Source: Paracentrotus lividus (taxonomy: Eukaryota > Echinodermata > Echinoidea > Camarodonta > Echinidae). Taken from it: DNA of 64,000 nucleotides. The stretch spans positions 4,551,571 through 4,615,570 of the forward strand of contig CALNVZ010000649.1 in NCBI GenBank assembly GCA_940671915.1. Reading direction: 5' to 3'. Both the position numbers and the translations under genes were made by a program. Positions 21,578-32,920 of the stretch are shown in pieces. Below the pieces are notes generated by a model that was given only the letters and a program-made list of their open reading frames with translations, made no database searches and was not told the origin of the DNA. Each line of letters opens with the position of its first letter. Position 1 is the first letter of the stretch.

Positions 21578-22009
21578 CTGAGGAAAGGCAAAAGAAACAT
21601 AAAAAGATAAAAAGGTAAAACAATTGAAAATCACATTGTCTCAGGAGGCCTATAAGTAAACAATTCTACATTCGAAAAAAGATTCATATAACGTATGTGG
21701 AACAGAATGAAATTCGCCACACGGTCGATCTCAGGGAGCACGGACCGCCGCACAACACGGATATGAAACATTGAAAAGAAAAAGCGAATTAATATGACCC
21801 TAAAGAGAACTACAAGCCCGAAGCCAATGCACCCTTCCCCTAGATCCAAGCTTTGGCCGAAGTGGTGGGGGGGGGGGGGGGGGGGAGCAGAAAGATGAAA
21901 AGTAAAGCCTGGAAAGTCTAACGGGGTGTGTTTATGTTATGGCTATGGGTACATTTCCATGATGGCTGGGGAAGATAATTGACCGCCCGTATGGCAAGCC
22001 GTATTGATA

Positions 22010-22612
22010 TATATTGTGATTTGTGATATCACGAATTCGATTACTGATATCATATTCGAATACTGATATCACTAATTCGATTTAGTGATTACCAAATCGA
22101 ATTAGTGATATCACACTAATTCCATATTGTTTCCACAAATCCTTTTTGTATATCAAGAAATAGAATTCGTGATATCACTAAATCGAATTAGTGATATCAC
22201 TAAATCGAATTAGTGATATCACAAATTCGAATTTGTGATATCACTAAATGAATTTGTGATATCAAAAATTCGAATTAGTGATATCAGGAATTGAATTTGT
22301 GATATCACAAATTCTATTTCGTGATATCAAAAAGGGGTTTGTGTAGTAAATGAAATGAAATTAGTGATATCACTAATTCGAATTTGTGTATCACAAAATG
22401 AATTTGTGATATCACTAAATCGAATTAGTGATATCACTAAATCGAATTAGTGATATCATAATCGAAATATGTGATATCACTAATTCGATTTAGTGATATC
22501 ACAATTCATTTAGTGATATCACTAATACGTTTTGTGATATCATTAATCGATTTAGTGATATCATAATTCGAAATTAGTGATATCACAAATCGAATTTTGT
22601 GATATCACAAAA
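22010..22612. repeat. GTGATATCAC palindromic array, copy 1
   Basis: About thirty units of a roughly 20 bp word, GTGATATCACTAAATCGAAT and variants (TTAGTGATATCAC, TTTGTGATATCAC). Each GTGATATCAC is a perfect palindrome, and AATTCGAATT between them is also palindromic. Confidence 0.9.
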
Positions 22613-23599
22613 TGTACAAATTCAACATTGATTTAACGCAGAATTTCACCTTTGTTTTCGAGTCATTAGTATTGTGCTCAATTCATTTTGTAATTGTGCC
22701 TTAATTTAGCGCTCGAATTCACTTGGTAATTTTTTTACTTTACTTTTTTTTGCCGACATACACTTTAATTTAGCATGATATTGGTGCCATAAATTCAGAA
22801 TTAATTGCATATTATATCGGTAAAAACCTATTGGTCACTAGCCAATCATTCTACATCCTTCAGTCTACAACCTAATCTCCACTACCATTAGTCTACAGCC
22901 AATTGGGTTCACTAACTCCATCCGTCTACATCCAATTGGTCACTAACCATTTGGTCTACATCCAATTAGTCCACTAACCAGTTGGTCTACATCCAATTGG
23001 TCCACTAAGCCAGTTGGTCTAGATCCAATTGGTCCACTAACCAGTTGTCTCACCAATTGGTCCACTAACCAGTTGGTCTACATCCAATTGGTCCACTAAC
23101 CAGTTTGGTCTATATCCAATTGGTCCACTAGCCAGTTGATCTACATCCAATTGGTCCACTAGCCAGTTGGTCTAGATCAATTGGTCCACAGCCATTTGGT
23201 CTCATCCAATTGGTCCACAAACTATTGGTCTACAACCAATAATTGATCCACTAACCATGTGGTGTATCAATTCTTCAATAGGGGAGGGGCAGACAAAATT
23301 ATTTCATCGAGGTTCCTCGATCAGTAACAGGTAAATGGAAAGAATTCTTTGTTTTTATAATTATTTGTTTGTTAATTTTATTTTTATTATTATTTTCTAG
23401 ATCAAGTCAGTCATAGCCTACTGTGTGCAAATTTCTTCTTTTTTTTAAAAATTGACCATTCCTCCTAATTAAAGACTCACATGGAGAAACATCGGCAGGC
23501 GTTACCAAGATTTTGCACCCGGGGGGGGGGGGGGGGGGCTACGTGATGCTGGTCCCAAAGGTGCACCCAAATTTTCCCCCGTCACAACGGGCGACCAAA

Positions 23600-24010
23600 T
23601 GTACATTCATATTTGTTCACGTCATGCTGGCTGAGCGATAAGCTAGGGGGGGGTATTTTTTGGAAATTGGCCGCCATACATCAGTCGTAATAGGTTTAAC
23701 CCTAACTAGCTCGGGGTATTTTGGGAGTGATATGGCCGGGGGGGGGCCTCCCAGGCCCCCTTGAGATCTCAACCGTCGACAGCGCGATCGCGCCGAAATT
23801 GGCACGCATGTCGCATGACCTATTCTACAAAATTGTAGAAATTTTTTCATTGAAAAATTGTTTAATTGTTAATTAATTACCCGGTATGCTAATTATGGCA
23901 TAATTAATAACGGAAATCATACTCTTTGCTCTAACCACTAAATAAAGCTCCAAATGTGCTAATTTTTGGTGTGAATATTCTTTAATAGCATTCCTATCAA
24001 TTCTACTTGA
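23600..24010 (+). repeat. Dispersed repeat also at 29470-29830 and 43340-43600
   Basis: The words GAGATCTCAACCGTCGAC, GCGATCGCGCCGAAATTGGC, GCACGCATGTCGCATGACC and a distal AATATTCTTTAATAGCATTCC recur in inverted order at 43340-43600. It lies in the middle of the giant element. Type unknown. Confidence 0.5.
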
Positions 24011-25048
24011 AAAAAATTCTCGGTATCACAATTGATTTTCTTATGTATTTTATTGTTTTTGATTATTATGTTTTTCTTTGTTTTTTCAACATTTTAATAT
24101 TTTCATGTTTTTTTAATGAATAAAACAATCATATAAGCATAAACTTAAGTAATTAATCAGTAAATGCAAAAAAATTACTCGTTTTAATTTAGCTTGAAAA
24201 CACAGTTGGCCTAGTAGATCAATGGCCGTGGACCAAACGACTAGTGAGTAGTAGACTAATTGGTTGTGGACCAAATGTTCTAGTTAGACCAATTGTATGT
24301 GGACGGCAATACGCCTAGTAGACCAATTGGATGTGGACAAACGCCTAGTAGACCAATTGGATGTGGACCAAACGCCTAGCTAGACACAATTGGATCGTAG
24401 ACCAATAGGTTGTAGATCCAAATAGGTTACAAACCATTATTATCAGCTCATGTGAATTTAAGAAATTCAGCTGAGTTTTTGATGAATGTTGCATTTGATT
24501 TTGGGGAGAGAATACATCGTGCAGTTTGCAATTGACGTTGGCATGCTTGCATTCACATAACAGCCACTTCCACTATCTTAATCAGTGTAGGCGGTTTATA
24601 GCCAACTTCGTCCAATGCCATTTCGTCCAATAGCCATGTCGTCCAATGGCAATCGGTCCAATGCCATTGGTCCAAGAGCCACTTAGTCCAATAGCCATTT
24701 GGTCCAATAGCCTCATTGGTCCAGAGCCCCACTTGGTCCAATAGCGCATTTGGTCCAATAGGCCATTTGGTCCAATAGCATTGTTAATGCTGGGTCCAAG
24801 AGCCACTTGGTCCAATTGCCAATTGGTCCATAGCCACTTGGTCCTAATTTGGCCACTTCGTCCAATAGCCTATTTGGTCCATGCCATTTGGTCCAATAGC
24901 ATTTGGTCCATTGCCACTTCGTCCAATAGCCATTTTGTCCAATGCCATTTGGTCCAATAGCCATTTGGTCTAATGACACATTTAAAAAAAAAAAAAAAAA
25001 AATTCAAACGTCAATTAAACTAATGCCTTAAGCAAGAAATATATTATA

Positions 25049-25125
25049 GAGAGAGAGGGAGAGCGCGAGCAGGAGAGAGAGAGAGAGAGAGAGAGAGAGC
25101 GGGAGGGAGAGAGACAGAGAGAGCA
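25049..25125 (+). repeat. (GA)n microsatellite
   Basis: GAGA repeats with GC and GGGA interruptions; the second-unit copy is at about 30885-30962. Its complement gives a serine/leucine open frame that is not a gene. Confidence 0.9.
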
Positions 25126-27144
25126 ATAAACATTTATTATAAAAAAAAATAAAAAAGACAGCTCCTCAAAAATATCAATATGAAATGTCAATATATTCAA
25201 TATCAGCGTCATAAAAATACACCCCAAAATCTGATTACATTCATTGAAAAACTTTGGAAAAACAAAACAAACACAAACAAACGAAACAAAACACAAAGAA
25301 AAACAAAACAAAGGGGGGGGTCCGAAGGAGGTGGGGATAGAAATTAAAAACATGTTACATGTTGTCTTTTTTGTTTTGCTTTTTTCTTAAAAAAATTGCC
25401 AGAGTTAAGCTTCGGTGTATGCAGATTACGACTTAATTTAAGTGTCAAATTTACGATAAGCGTGATTTTAAAACACTAACTGATCGGACAGTAACCCCCC
25501 CCCCCACACCACACACATCCGCATGTATAGCCATGTACAATCTCTTCTCAACAGCAAACATTGTATTTTCAAATTACCATGCATTATTATAAAACAATAG
25601 AGACAGAGCAGATTTCTGACTTTTTTTCTTTCATTTTTTTAAAATAAAAAAACTCTCTTTTCACATAAAGAATACTTTCTCCTCAAGCACACACTCTTTC
25701 TTTGAAGTTTATTGTTATTACCGGGGGAGGGGTGGCTCAAGTGACCTTCTTGGATCCGCGTGCCTGCGCCTGCCCCCACAGTGACGGTTATTAGCACGGT
25801 TGGCCAATTGGCCCAAATGGCTACTGGACAAATGGCATTGGACCAAATGGCTATTTGACCAATATGGCTATTTGACCAAATGGATTGGAGACCAAATGGC
25901 TATTGGACTAAATGGCATTGGACCAAATGGTTTTGGACCAAGTGGCAATTGGACCAAATTGGCAATTGGACCAAGTGGCCATTGGACGAAATGGCAATTG
26001 GACCAAATGGACCAAACATGAAGAGATAGTAAAAATTAATGATGATTGGCACATGAAGATTGTGGCAACGTGTAGATAGACGCGATGTCGAAAAATAATA
26101 ATAATAAAAAAAAAAACACACAAATTGGCAACATATCAAGAAATAAATTACTGATATGTTGCAATTTTTGCACAATTAGCGTTCATTTTTTTGTCTAATG
26201 TGCACTAAAAAACAAATTTTAACCATAAAAATGCAAATAAAGCATAAGTTGTTTATTTTTGTAACAACAACAAAAAAAAAAAACAAAAAAATTTCATACG
26301 TCAAAAGAGAATACTGAAGGATATACATAGAAATTTGGCAACATATCCTTAATTTCATTCTTGATATGTGCCAATCGATTTAAACGAATAAAGTGCTAAA
26401 TAAAATTCAGAATGAATTATTGCATAATGTAAAGGTTTAGATCACAGGTTATATATTTTTTTGCATCAATGTAAAATACCAGTGAATTAAAACGCTAAAC
26501 TAGCGCTAGAAAACAGAGCTGAAATTTTTGAGCACTAAAGTAAAGCTCAAAATACCACGTGAATTCTAGCACTAAAGTAAATAGCTCAAAATACCACGTG
26601 AATTCTCTAGCACTAAAGTAAAGCTCAAAATACCACGTGAAATTCTAGCACTGAAGTAAGCTCAAAATCAAAGCGATATCTTTCACAAACATGAGTGTAT
26701 ACTAAATTTCCTTTTGTCATTTTGTGATATCAACTAATTTCGAATTAGTGATATCACGAAATAGATTTAATGATATCATAAAATACAATTTGGTATAATT
26801 TTCAACTATTCAAATAAATCAACAACTGTTTTAGGTTTGATATACACACAAAATATCCGGATGTGTTGGTGGAATATTTTCAATACGTAATTGTCGAAGA
26901 TTTATGATTCACAACCTTATTCGCGAGTTAGTGATATAAGGAATTCTAACTGATTATTTTCTTCTTGATGAGTTTCATAAACAAAAAAAAAAGGGGATAA
27001 GTTGGTTGTGATAAAACGATAATGGGGAAATTTAGTGATCAAACTAATTCAACCTAATTCCGGATTTGGGTGGATATTTCACTAAAATGGATGATTAGGT
27101 TGATCGACATCGAGATTAAGGTGTATCAGTAGATTTCGAGATTA

Positions 27145-27169
27145 NNNNNNNNNNNNNNNNNNNNNNNNN
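27145..27169. other. Assembly gap of 25 N
   Basis: A run of exactly 25 unknown bases, probably a default-size scaffold join. It sits between two near-identical 5.4 kb units, which points to a false tandem duplication at this join. Confidence 0.95.
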
Positions 27170-27232
27170 ATCCGCTATAAGTACTGAACATAAATATAAA
27201 ATCTAGCAAAGTATACCGTCTGCTAGTTAAAC

Positions 27233-27394
27233 TTATATAAGCGGGCAAAAAATTTTGTTCAGCGCCCCACTAACAGCGAACCGAACATAAGATGGTGAAC
27301 CAACGGGTTATAATAAATGCAAGCATCCCATCCCTCCTTTGCTAGTGGCCCCAGAGGAATAGCTACGAGCGAGACCCGTCGCTAAAATGTTCAC
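27233..27394 (-). pseudogene. Second copy of the possible terminal exon, frameshifted
   Basis: Same sequence as the candidate exon at 21410-21577 but with several 1-2 base indels (for example a loss in the AGCAGCCCC region and an extra A at the splice acceptor). If copy 2 is an alternative haplotype with uncorrected errors, this is not a separate gene. Confidence 0.3.
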
Positions 27395-27829
27395 CATGAG
27401 GAAAGGCAAAAGAAACATAAAAGATAAAAAGGTAAAACAATTGAAAATCACATTGTCTCAGGAGGCCTATAAGTAACCAATTCTACATTCGAAAAAAGAT
27501 TCATATAACACGATGTGGAACAGAATGAAATTCCGCCACACGGTCCGATCTCAGGGAGCACGGACGCCGCCACAACACGGATAAAACATTGAAAAGAAAA
27601 AGCGAAAATTATTGACCCTAAAGAGAACTACAAGCCCGAAGCCAATGCACCCTTCCCCTAATCCAAGCTTTGGCCGAAGTGTGTGTGGGGGGGGGGGGGG
27701 GGAGCAGAAAGATGAAAAGTAAGCCTGGAAAGTCTAACGGGTGTGTTATGTTATGGCTATGGGTACATTTCCATGATGGCTGGGGAAGATATGACCGCCC
27801 GTATTGGCAAGCCGTATTGATATTATGAT

Positions 27830-28445
27830 TGTGATTTGTGATATCACGAATTCGAATTACTGATATTCACTAATTCGAATTACTGATTATCACTAATTCG
27901 ATTAGTGATAACCAAATCGAATTAGTGATATCACTAATTCCCATATGTTTTTCACACAAATCCCTTTTTGTATATCAAGAAATAGAATTCGTGATTTCAC
28001 TAAATCGAATTAGTGATATCACTAAATCGAATTAGTGATTCACAAATTCGAATTTGTGATATCACTAAATGAATTTGTGATATCAAAAATTCGAATTAGT
28101 GATATTCAGGAATTGAATTTGTGATATCACAAATTCTATTTCGTGATATTCAAAAAGGGGTTTGTGTAGTAAATGAATAGAAATTAGTGATATCACTAAT
28201 TCGAATTTGTGATATCACAAAATGAAATTTGTGATATCACTAAATCGAATTAGTGATATCACTAAATCGAATTGTGATATCACTAATCGAATATGTGATA
28301 TCACTAATTCGATTTAGTGATATCACAAATTCATTTAGTGATATCACTAATACGATTTTGTGATATCATTAATTCGATTTAGTGATATCACTAATTCGAA
28401 TATGTGATATCACAAAATCGAATTTTGTGATATCACAAAATGTAC
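27830..28445. repeat. GTGATATCAC palindromic array, copy 2
   Basis: Left terminal array of the giant element; same unit as 22010-22612 and inverted partner of 32530-32880. Confidence 0.9.
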
Positions 28446-28659
28446 AAACATTCAAACATTGATTTACGCAGAATTTCACCTTGTTTTTCGAGCTATTAGT
28501 ATTGTGCTCAATTCATTTTGTAATTGTGCCTTAATTTAGCGCTCGAATTCACTTGGTAATTTTTTTACTTTACTTTCTTTTTGCCGACATACACTTTAAT
28601 TTTAGCATGATATTGGTGCCATAAAATTCAGAATTAATTGCATATTATATCGGTAAAAC

Positions 28660-30273
28660 AACCTATTGGATCTACTAGCAATACATCTACATCCATTCAG
28701 TCTACAACCTAATCGTCCACTAACCATTTAGTCTACAGCCAAATTGTCCACTACCCATCCGTCTACATCCAATTGGTCCACCTAACCATTTGGTCTACAT
28801 CCAATTAATCCACTAACCAGGTGTCTACATCCAATTGGTCCACTAGCCAGTTGGTCTAGTCCAATTGGTCCACTAACCAGTTGGTCTACACCAATTGGTC
28901 CACTAACCAGTTGGTCTACATCCAATTGGTCCACTAACCAGTTGGTCTAGATCCAATTGGTCCACTAGCAGTTGATCTACATCCAATTGGTCCACTAGCC
29001 AGTTGGTCTAGATCAATTGGTCCACTAGCCATTTGGTCTTCATCCAATTGGTCCACAAACTATTTGGTCTACAACCAATAATTGATCCACTAACCATGTG
29101 GTGTATCAATTCTTCAATAGGGGAGGGGCAGACAAAATATTTCATCGAGGTTCCCTCGATCAGTAACAGGTAAATTGGAAAGAATTCTTTGTTTTTATAA
29201 TTATTTGTTTGTTAATTTTATTTTATATTATATTTTCTAGATCAAGTCAGTCATAGGCCTACTGTTGTGCAATTTCTTCTTTTTAAAAAATTGACCATTC
29301 CTCCTAATTAAAGACTCACATGGAGAAACATCGGCAGGCGCGTATACCAAGATTTTGCACCGGGGGGGGGCGGGGGGGGCTACGTGATGCTGCGGTCCCA
29401 AAGGTGCACCAAATTTTCCCCCGTCACAACGGGGCGACCAAAATGTACATTCATATTTGTTCACGTCATGCTGGCTGAGCGATAAGCTAGGGGGGAGTGT
29501 ATTTTTTGGAAATTGGCCGCCATACATCAGTCGTAATAGGTTTAACCCTAACTAGCTCGGGGTATTTTGGGAGTGATATGGCCGGGGGGGCCTCCCAGGC
29601 CCCCTTGAGATCTCAACCGTCGACAGCGCGATCGCGCCGAAATTGGCACGCATGTCGCCATGACCTATTCTACAAAATTGTAGAAATTTTTTCATGAAAA
29701 ATTGTTTAATTGTTAATTAATTACCCGGTATGCTAATTTTTATGGCATAATTAATAACGGAATCATACTCTTTGCTCTAACCACTAAATAAAGCTCCAAA
29801 TGTGCTAATTTTTGGTGTGAATATTCTTTATAGCATTCCTATCAATTCTACTTGAAAAAAATTCTCGGTTATCCACATTGATTTTCTTATGTATTTTTAT
29901 TGTTTTTGAATTATTATGTTTTTCTTGTTTTTTCAACATTTTAATATTTTCATGTTTTTTTAAATTGAATAAAACAATCATATAAGCATAAAATTAAGTA
30001 ATTTGAATCAGGAAATGCAAAAAAAATTACTCGTTTTTAATTTAGCTTGAAAACACAGTTGGCCTAGTAGATCAATGGCGCGTGGACCAAACGCTAGTGA
30101 GTAGTAGACTATATGGTTGTGGACCAAATGTCTAAGTTAGACCAATTGTGATGTGGACCAAACGCCTAGTAGACCAATTGGATGTGGACAAACGCCTAGT
30201 AGACCAATTGGATGTGGACCAAACGCCCTAGACCAATTGGATTGTAGACCAATGGTTGTAGATCCAATAGGTT
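28660..30273. mobile_element. Inner TIR element with GGTCCACTAACC arrays
   Basis: Begins AACCTATTGGATCTACTAGC and ends with the inverted GTAGATCCAATAGGTT. The left array (28690-29100) has about twelve copies of CCAATTGGTCCACTAACCAG followed by TTGGTCTACAT. The right array (30056-30270) holds the same words inverted, as GACCAATTGGATGTGGACC. CCAATTGG in each unit is palindromic. The centre carries the dispersed repeat noted at 29470-29830 and a G-run. Copy 1 is at about 22830-24430. Confidence 0.75.
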
Positions 30274-30439
30274 ACAAACCATTATTATCAGCTCATGTGA
30301 ATTTAAGAAATTCAGCTGAGTTTTTGATGAATGTTGCAATTTGATTTTGGGGAAGAGAATACATCGTGCAGTTTGCAATTGACGTTGGCATTCTTGCATT
30401 CACAATAACAGCCACTTCCACTATCTTAATCAGTGTACG

Positions 30440-31850
30440 GTTTATAGCCAACTTCGTCCAATGCCATTTCGTCCAATAGCCTGTCGTCCAATGGCAATCG
30501 GTCCAATGCCATTTGGTCCAAGAGCCACTTAGTCCAATAGCCATTTGGTCCAATAGCCATTTGGTCCAAGAGCCACCTTTGGTCCAATAGCCATTTGGTC
30601 CAATAGCCATTTGGTCCAATAGCCATTTGCGTCCAAGAGCCACTTGGTCCAATTGCCAATTGGTCCATAGCCACTTGGTCCTAATTTGGCCATACTTCGT
30701 CCAATAGCCATTTGGTCCAATGCCATTTGGTCCAATAGCATTTGGTCCATTGCCACTTCGTCCAATAGCCATTTTGTCCAATGCCATTTGGTCCAATAGC
30801 CATTTGTCTAATGACACATTTAAAAAAAAAAAAAAAAAAATTCAACGTCAATTAAACTAATGCCTTAAGCAAGAAATATATTATAGAGAGAGAGGGAGAC
30901 GCGAGCAGGAAGAGAGAGAAGAGAGAGAGAGAGAGCGGGAGGGAGAGAGACAGAGAGAGCAATAAACATTTATTATAAAAAAAAATAAAAAAGACAGCTC
31001 CTCAAAAATATCAATAATGAAATGTCAATATATTCAATATCAGCGTCATAAAAATACACCCCAAAATCTGATTACATTCATTGAAAAACTTTGGAAAAAC
31101 AAAACAAACAAACAAACGAAACAAAACACAAAAGAAAACAAAAAAGGGGGGGGTCCGAAGGAGGTGGGGATAGAAATTAAAAATCATGTACATGTTGTCT
31201 TTTGTTGTTTGCTTTCTTAAAAAAATTGCCAGAGTTAAGCTTCGGTGGTATGCAGATTACGACTTAATTTAAGTGTCAAATTTACATAAGCGTGATTTTA
31301 AACACTAACTGATCGAGCAGTAACCCCCCCCCCCACACACACACACATCCGCATGTATAGCCATGTACAATCTCTTCTCAACAGCAAACATTGTATTTTC
31401 AAATTACCATGCAATTAATTAAAACAATAAGAACAGGCCAGATTTCTGACTTTTTTCTTTCATTTTTTTATAAATAAAAACCTCTTTCACATAAAGAATA
31501 CTTCTCCCTCAAGCACACACTTTCTTTTTTGAAGTTTATTGTTATTACCGGGGGAGGGGTGGCTCAAGTGACTCTTGGATCCGCGTGCCTGCGGCCTGCC
31601 CCCACAGTGACGGTTATTTGACCAGTTGGCAATTGGACCAAATGGCTACTGGACCAAATGGCATTGGAACCAAATGGCTATTTGACCAAATGGCTATTTG
31701 ACCAAATGGCATTGGGACCAATGGCTATTGGACTAAATGGCATTGGGACCAAATGTGTTTGGACCAAGTGGCAATTGGACCAATTGGCAATTTGGACCAA
31801 GTGGCCATTGGACGAAATGGCAATTGGACCAAATGGACCAAACATGAGAG
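30440..31850. mobile_element. Inner element with GTCCAATAGCCATTTGG arrays
   Basis: The left array (30440-30815) has about twenty copies of a 17-20 bp word, GTCCAATAGCCATTTG. The right array (31615-31850) is its inverse, GGACCAAATGGCTATTG. Between them lie an A-run, a GA microsatellite (about 30885-30962) and AT-rich DNA with no gene. The translated arrays give W-T-K-W and G-P-N-G open frames that are artefacts. Termini outside the arrays were not resolved. Copy 1 is at about 24600-26015. Confidence 0.65.
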
Positions 31851-31939
31851 ATAGTATAATTAATGATGATTGGCACATGAAGATTGTGGCAACGTGAGTA
31901 GACGCGATGTCGAAAAATAATATATAAAAAAAAAAACAC

Positions 31940-32200
31940 ACAAATTGGCAACATATCAAGAAATAAATTACTGATATGTTGCCATATTTTGCACAATTAG
32001 CGTTCATTTTTTTTTTTCTAATGTGCCACTAAAAAACTAAATTTAACCATAAAAATGCAAATAAAGCATAAGTTGTTTATTTTTTGTAACAACAACAAAA
32101 AAAAACAAAAAAAAAATTTCATACGTCAAAAGAGAATACTGAAGGTACTACATAGAATTTGGCAACATATCCTTAATTTCATTCTTGATATGTGCCAATC
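31940..32200 (+). repeat. Two tandem hairpins with ggcaacatatc arms
   Basis: GGCAACATATCAAGAAATAA pairs with TTACTGATATGTTGCC at 31947-31984. A second version, GGCAACATATCCTTAATTTC with CTTGATATGTGCCAAT, is at 32160-32200. Both are also present in copy 1 (about 26125-26165 and 26335-26375). Function unknown. Confidence 0.6.
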
Positions 32201-32299
32201 GATTTAAACGAATAAAGTGCTAAATAAAATTCAGAATGAATTATTGCAATAATGTAAAGGTTTAGATCACAGGTTATATATTTTTTTGCATCAATGTAT

Positions 32300-32490
32300 A
32301 AATACCAAGTGAATTAAAACGCTAAACTAGCGCTAGAAAACAGAGCGTGAGAATTTGAGCACTAAAGTAAAGCTCAAATACCACGTAATTCTAGCACTAA
32401 AGAATAAGCTCAAAATACCAGTGAATTCTAGCACTAAAGTAAAGCTCAAAATACCACGTGAAATTCTAGCACTGAAGTAAAGCTCAAAAT
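32300..32490 (+). repeat. AAGCTCAAAATACCACGTGAA tandem array
   Basis: Four to five units of about 43 bp, AGCACTAAAGTAAAGCTCAA then AATACCACGTGAATTCT. The CACGTG core is an E-box-type palindrome. The inverted partner sequence is at 28530-28580. Confidence 0.75.
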
Positions 32491-32529
32491 CAAAGCGATA
32501 TCTTTCACAACATGAGTGCTAAATTTCTT

Positions 32530-32880
32530 TTGTCATTTTGTGATATCACTAATTTCGAATTAGTGATATCACGAAATAGATTTAATGATATCATAAAATA
32601 CAATTTGTATGATATCCAAATTCAATTTTGTGATATCACAAATTCGAATTTGTAGATATCACTAATTCGATTTAGTGATATCACTTATTCGATTTAGTGA
32701 TATCACCGAATTCTATTTCTGATATCAAAAAAAGGGATTTGTGTGAAAAACATATGGGAATTAGTTGATATTCACTAATTCGAATTGGTGATATCACTAA
32801 ATGGAATTAGTGATATCACTAAATCGAATTAGTGATATCAGTAATTCGAATTAGTGATATCAGTAATCGAATTTGTGATA
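32530..32880. repeat. GATATCAC array, right end of the giant element
   Basis: About fifteen GTGATATCAC palindromes with AATTCGAATT spacers, followed by the terminal TATATCAACGGCTTGCCAT. Confidence 0.9.
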
Positions 32881-32920
32881 TACAAAAATCACCAATTATA
32901 TCTATATCAACGGCTTGCCA

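Larger units (their letters stand above)
21359..26800 (+). repeat. 5.4 kb unit, copy 1 (partner 27170-32612)
   Basis: Matches 27170-32612 block for block across single-copy DNA, arrays, poly-G runs and GA microsatellite. The differences are dominated by 1-2 base indels, often in homopolymers. That indel-rich pattern, and the 25-N gap directly before copy 2, indicate two haplotypes or two reads of one locus placed in tandem. After about 26800 copy 1 runs into ragged sequence up to the gap, consistent with a low-quality contig end. Confidence 0.85.
21991..26800. mobile_element. Giant array element, left haplotype copy (incomplete)
   Basis: Left end ATGGCAAGCCGT followed by TTGATAT-type sequence, then the GTGATATCAC array (22010-22612), an AGTGAATTC/GCGCTAA block (about 22690-22735), the GGTCCACTAACCAGTTGG array (about 22840-23260), its inverted partner (about 24200-24430), the GTCCAATAGCCATTTGG array (24605-24975), its inverted partner (25800-26015), an AAGCTCAAAATACCACGTG array (about 26520-26660) and the start of the inverted GATATCAC array. 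The true right end is missing, being cut by the gap. Described in full under the second copy. Confidence 0.7.
27170..32612 (+). repeat. 5.4 kb unit, copy 2 (partner 21359-26800)
   Basis: Second copy of the unit. It continues past the point where copy 1 fails, so it shows the complete right end of the giant element at about 32880-32920. See copy 1 for the reasons to suspect haplotype duplication. Confidence 0.85.
27801..32920. mobile_element. Giant TIR element of bracket-nested inverted arrays (about 5.1 kb)
   Basis: The left end is ATTGGCAAGCCGTATTGATA and the right end in complement is ATGGCAAGCCGTTGATATAG. The flanking nonamers ACCGCCCGT and AACGCCCGC agree at seven of nine positions, a possible 9 bp duplication as in Mutator-like elements (inference). 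From outside in: GATATCAC arrays at 27830-28445 and 32530-32880; AGTGAATTC/GCGCTAA blocks at 28530-28580 and 32300-32490; then two inverted-array pairs side by side, GGTCCACTAACC (28660-29100 and 30056-30273) and GTCCAATAGCCATTTGG (30440-30815 and 31615-31850). The pattern is A(B(C C')(D D')B')A'. No transposase frame was recognised between them. It may be several TIR elements nested in one another, or one composite element. Confidence 0.7.

Noticed and set aside
22010-22612. Centromeric or telomeric satellite
   Set aside because: The array is short, bounded, and has an inverted partner 4.7 kb away inside one element. No telomere repeat is present.
24553-24979. W-T-K-W and G-P-N-G rich frames, repeated at 30293-30817 and 31658-31897
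   Set aside because: Products of the GTCCAATAGCCATTTGG arrays; the reading frame follows the repeat unit and not a protein.
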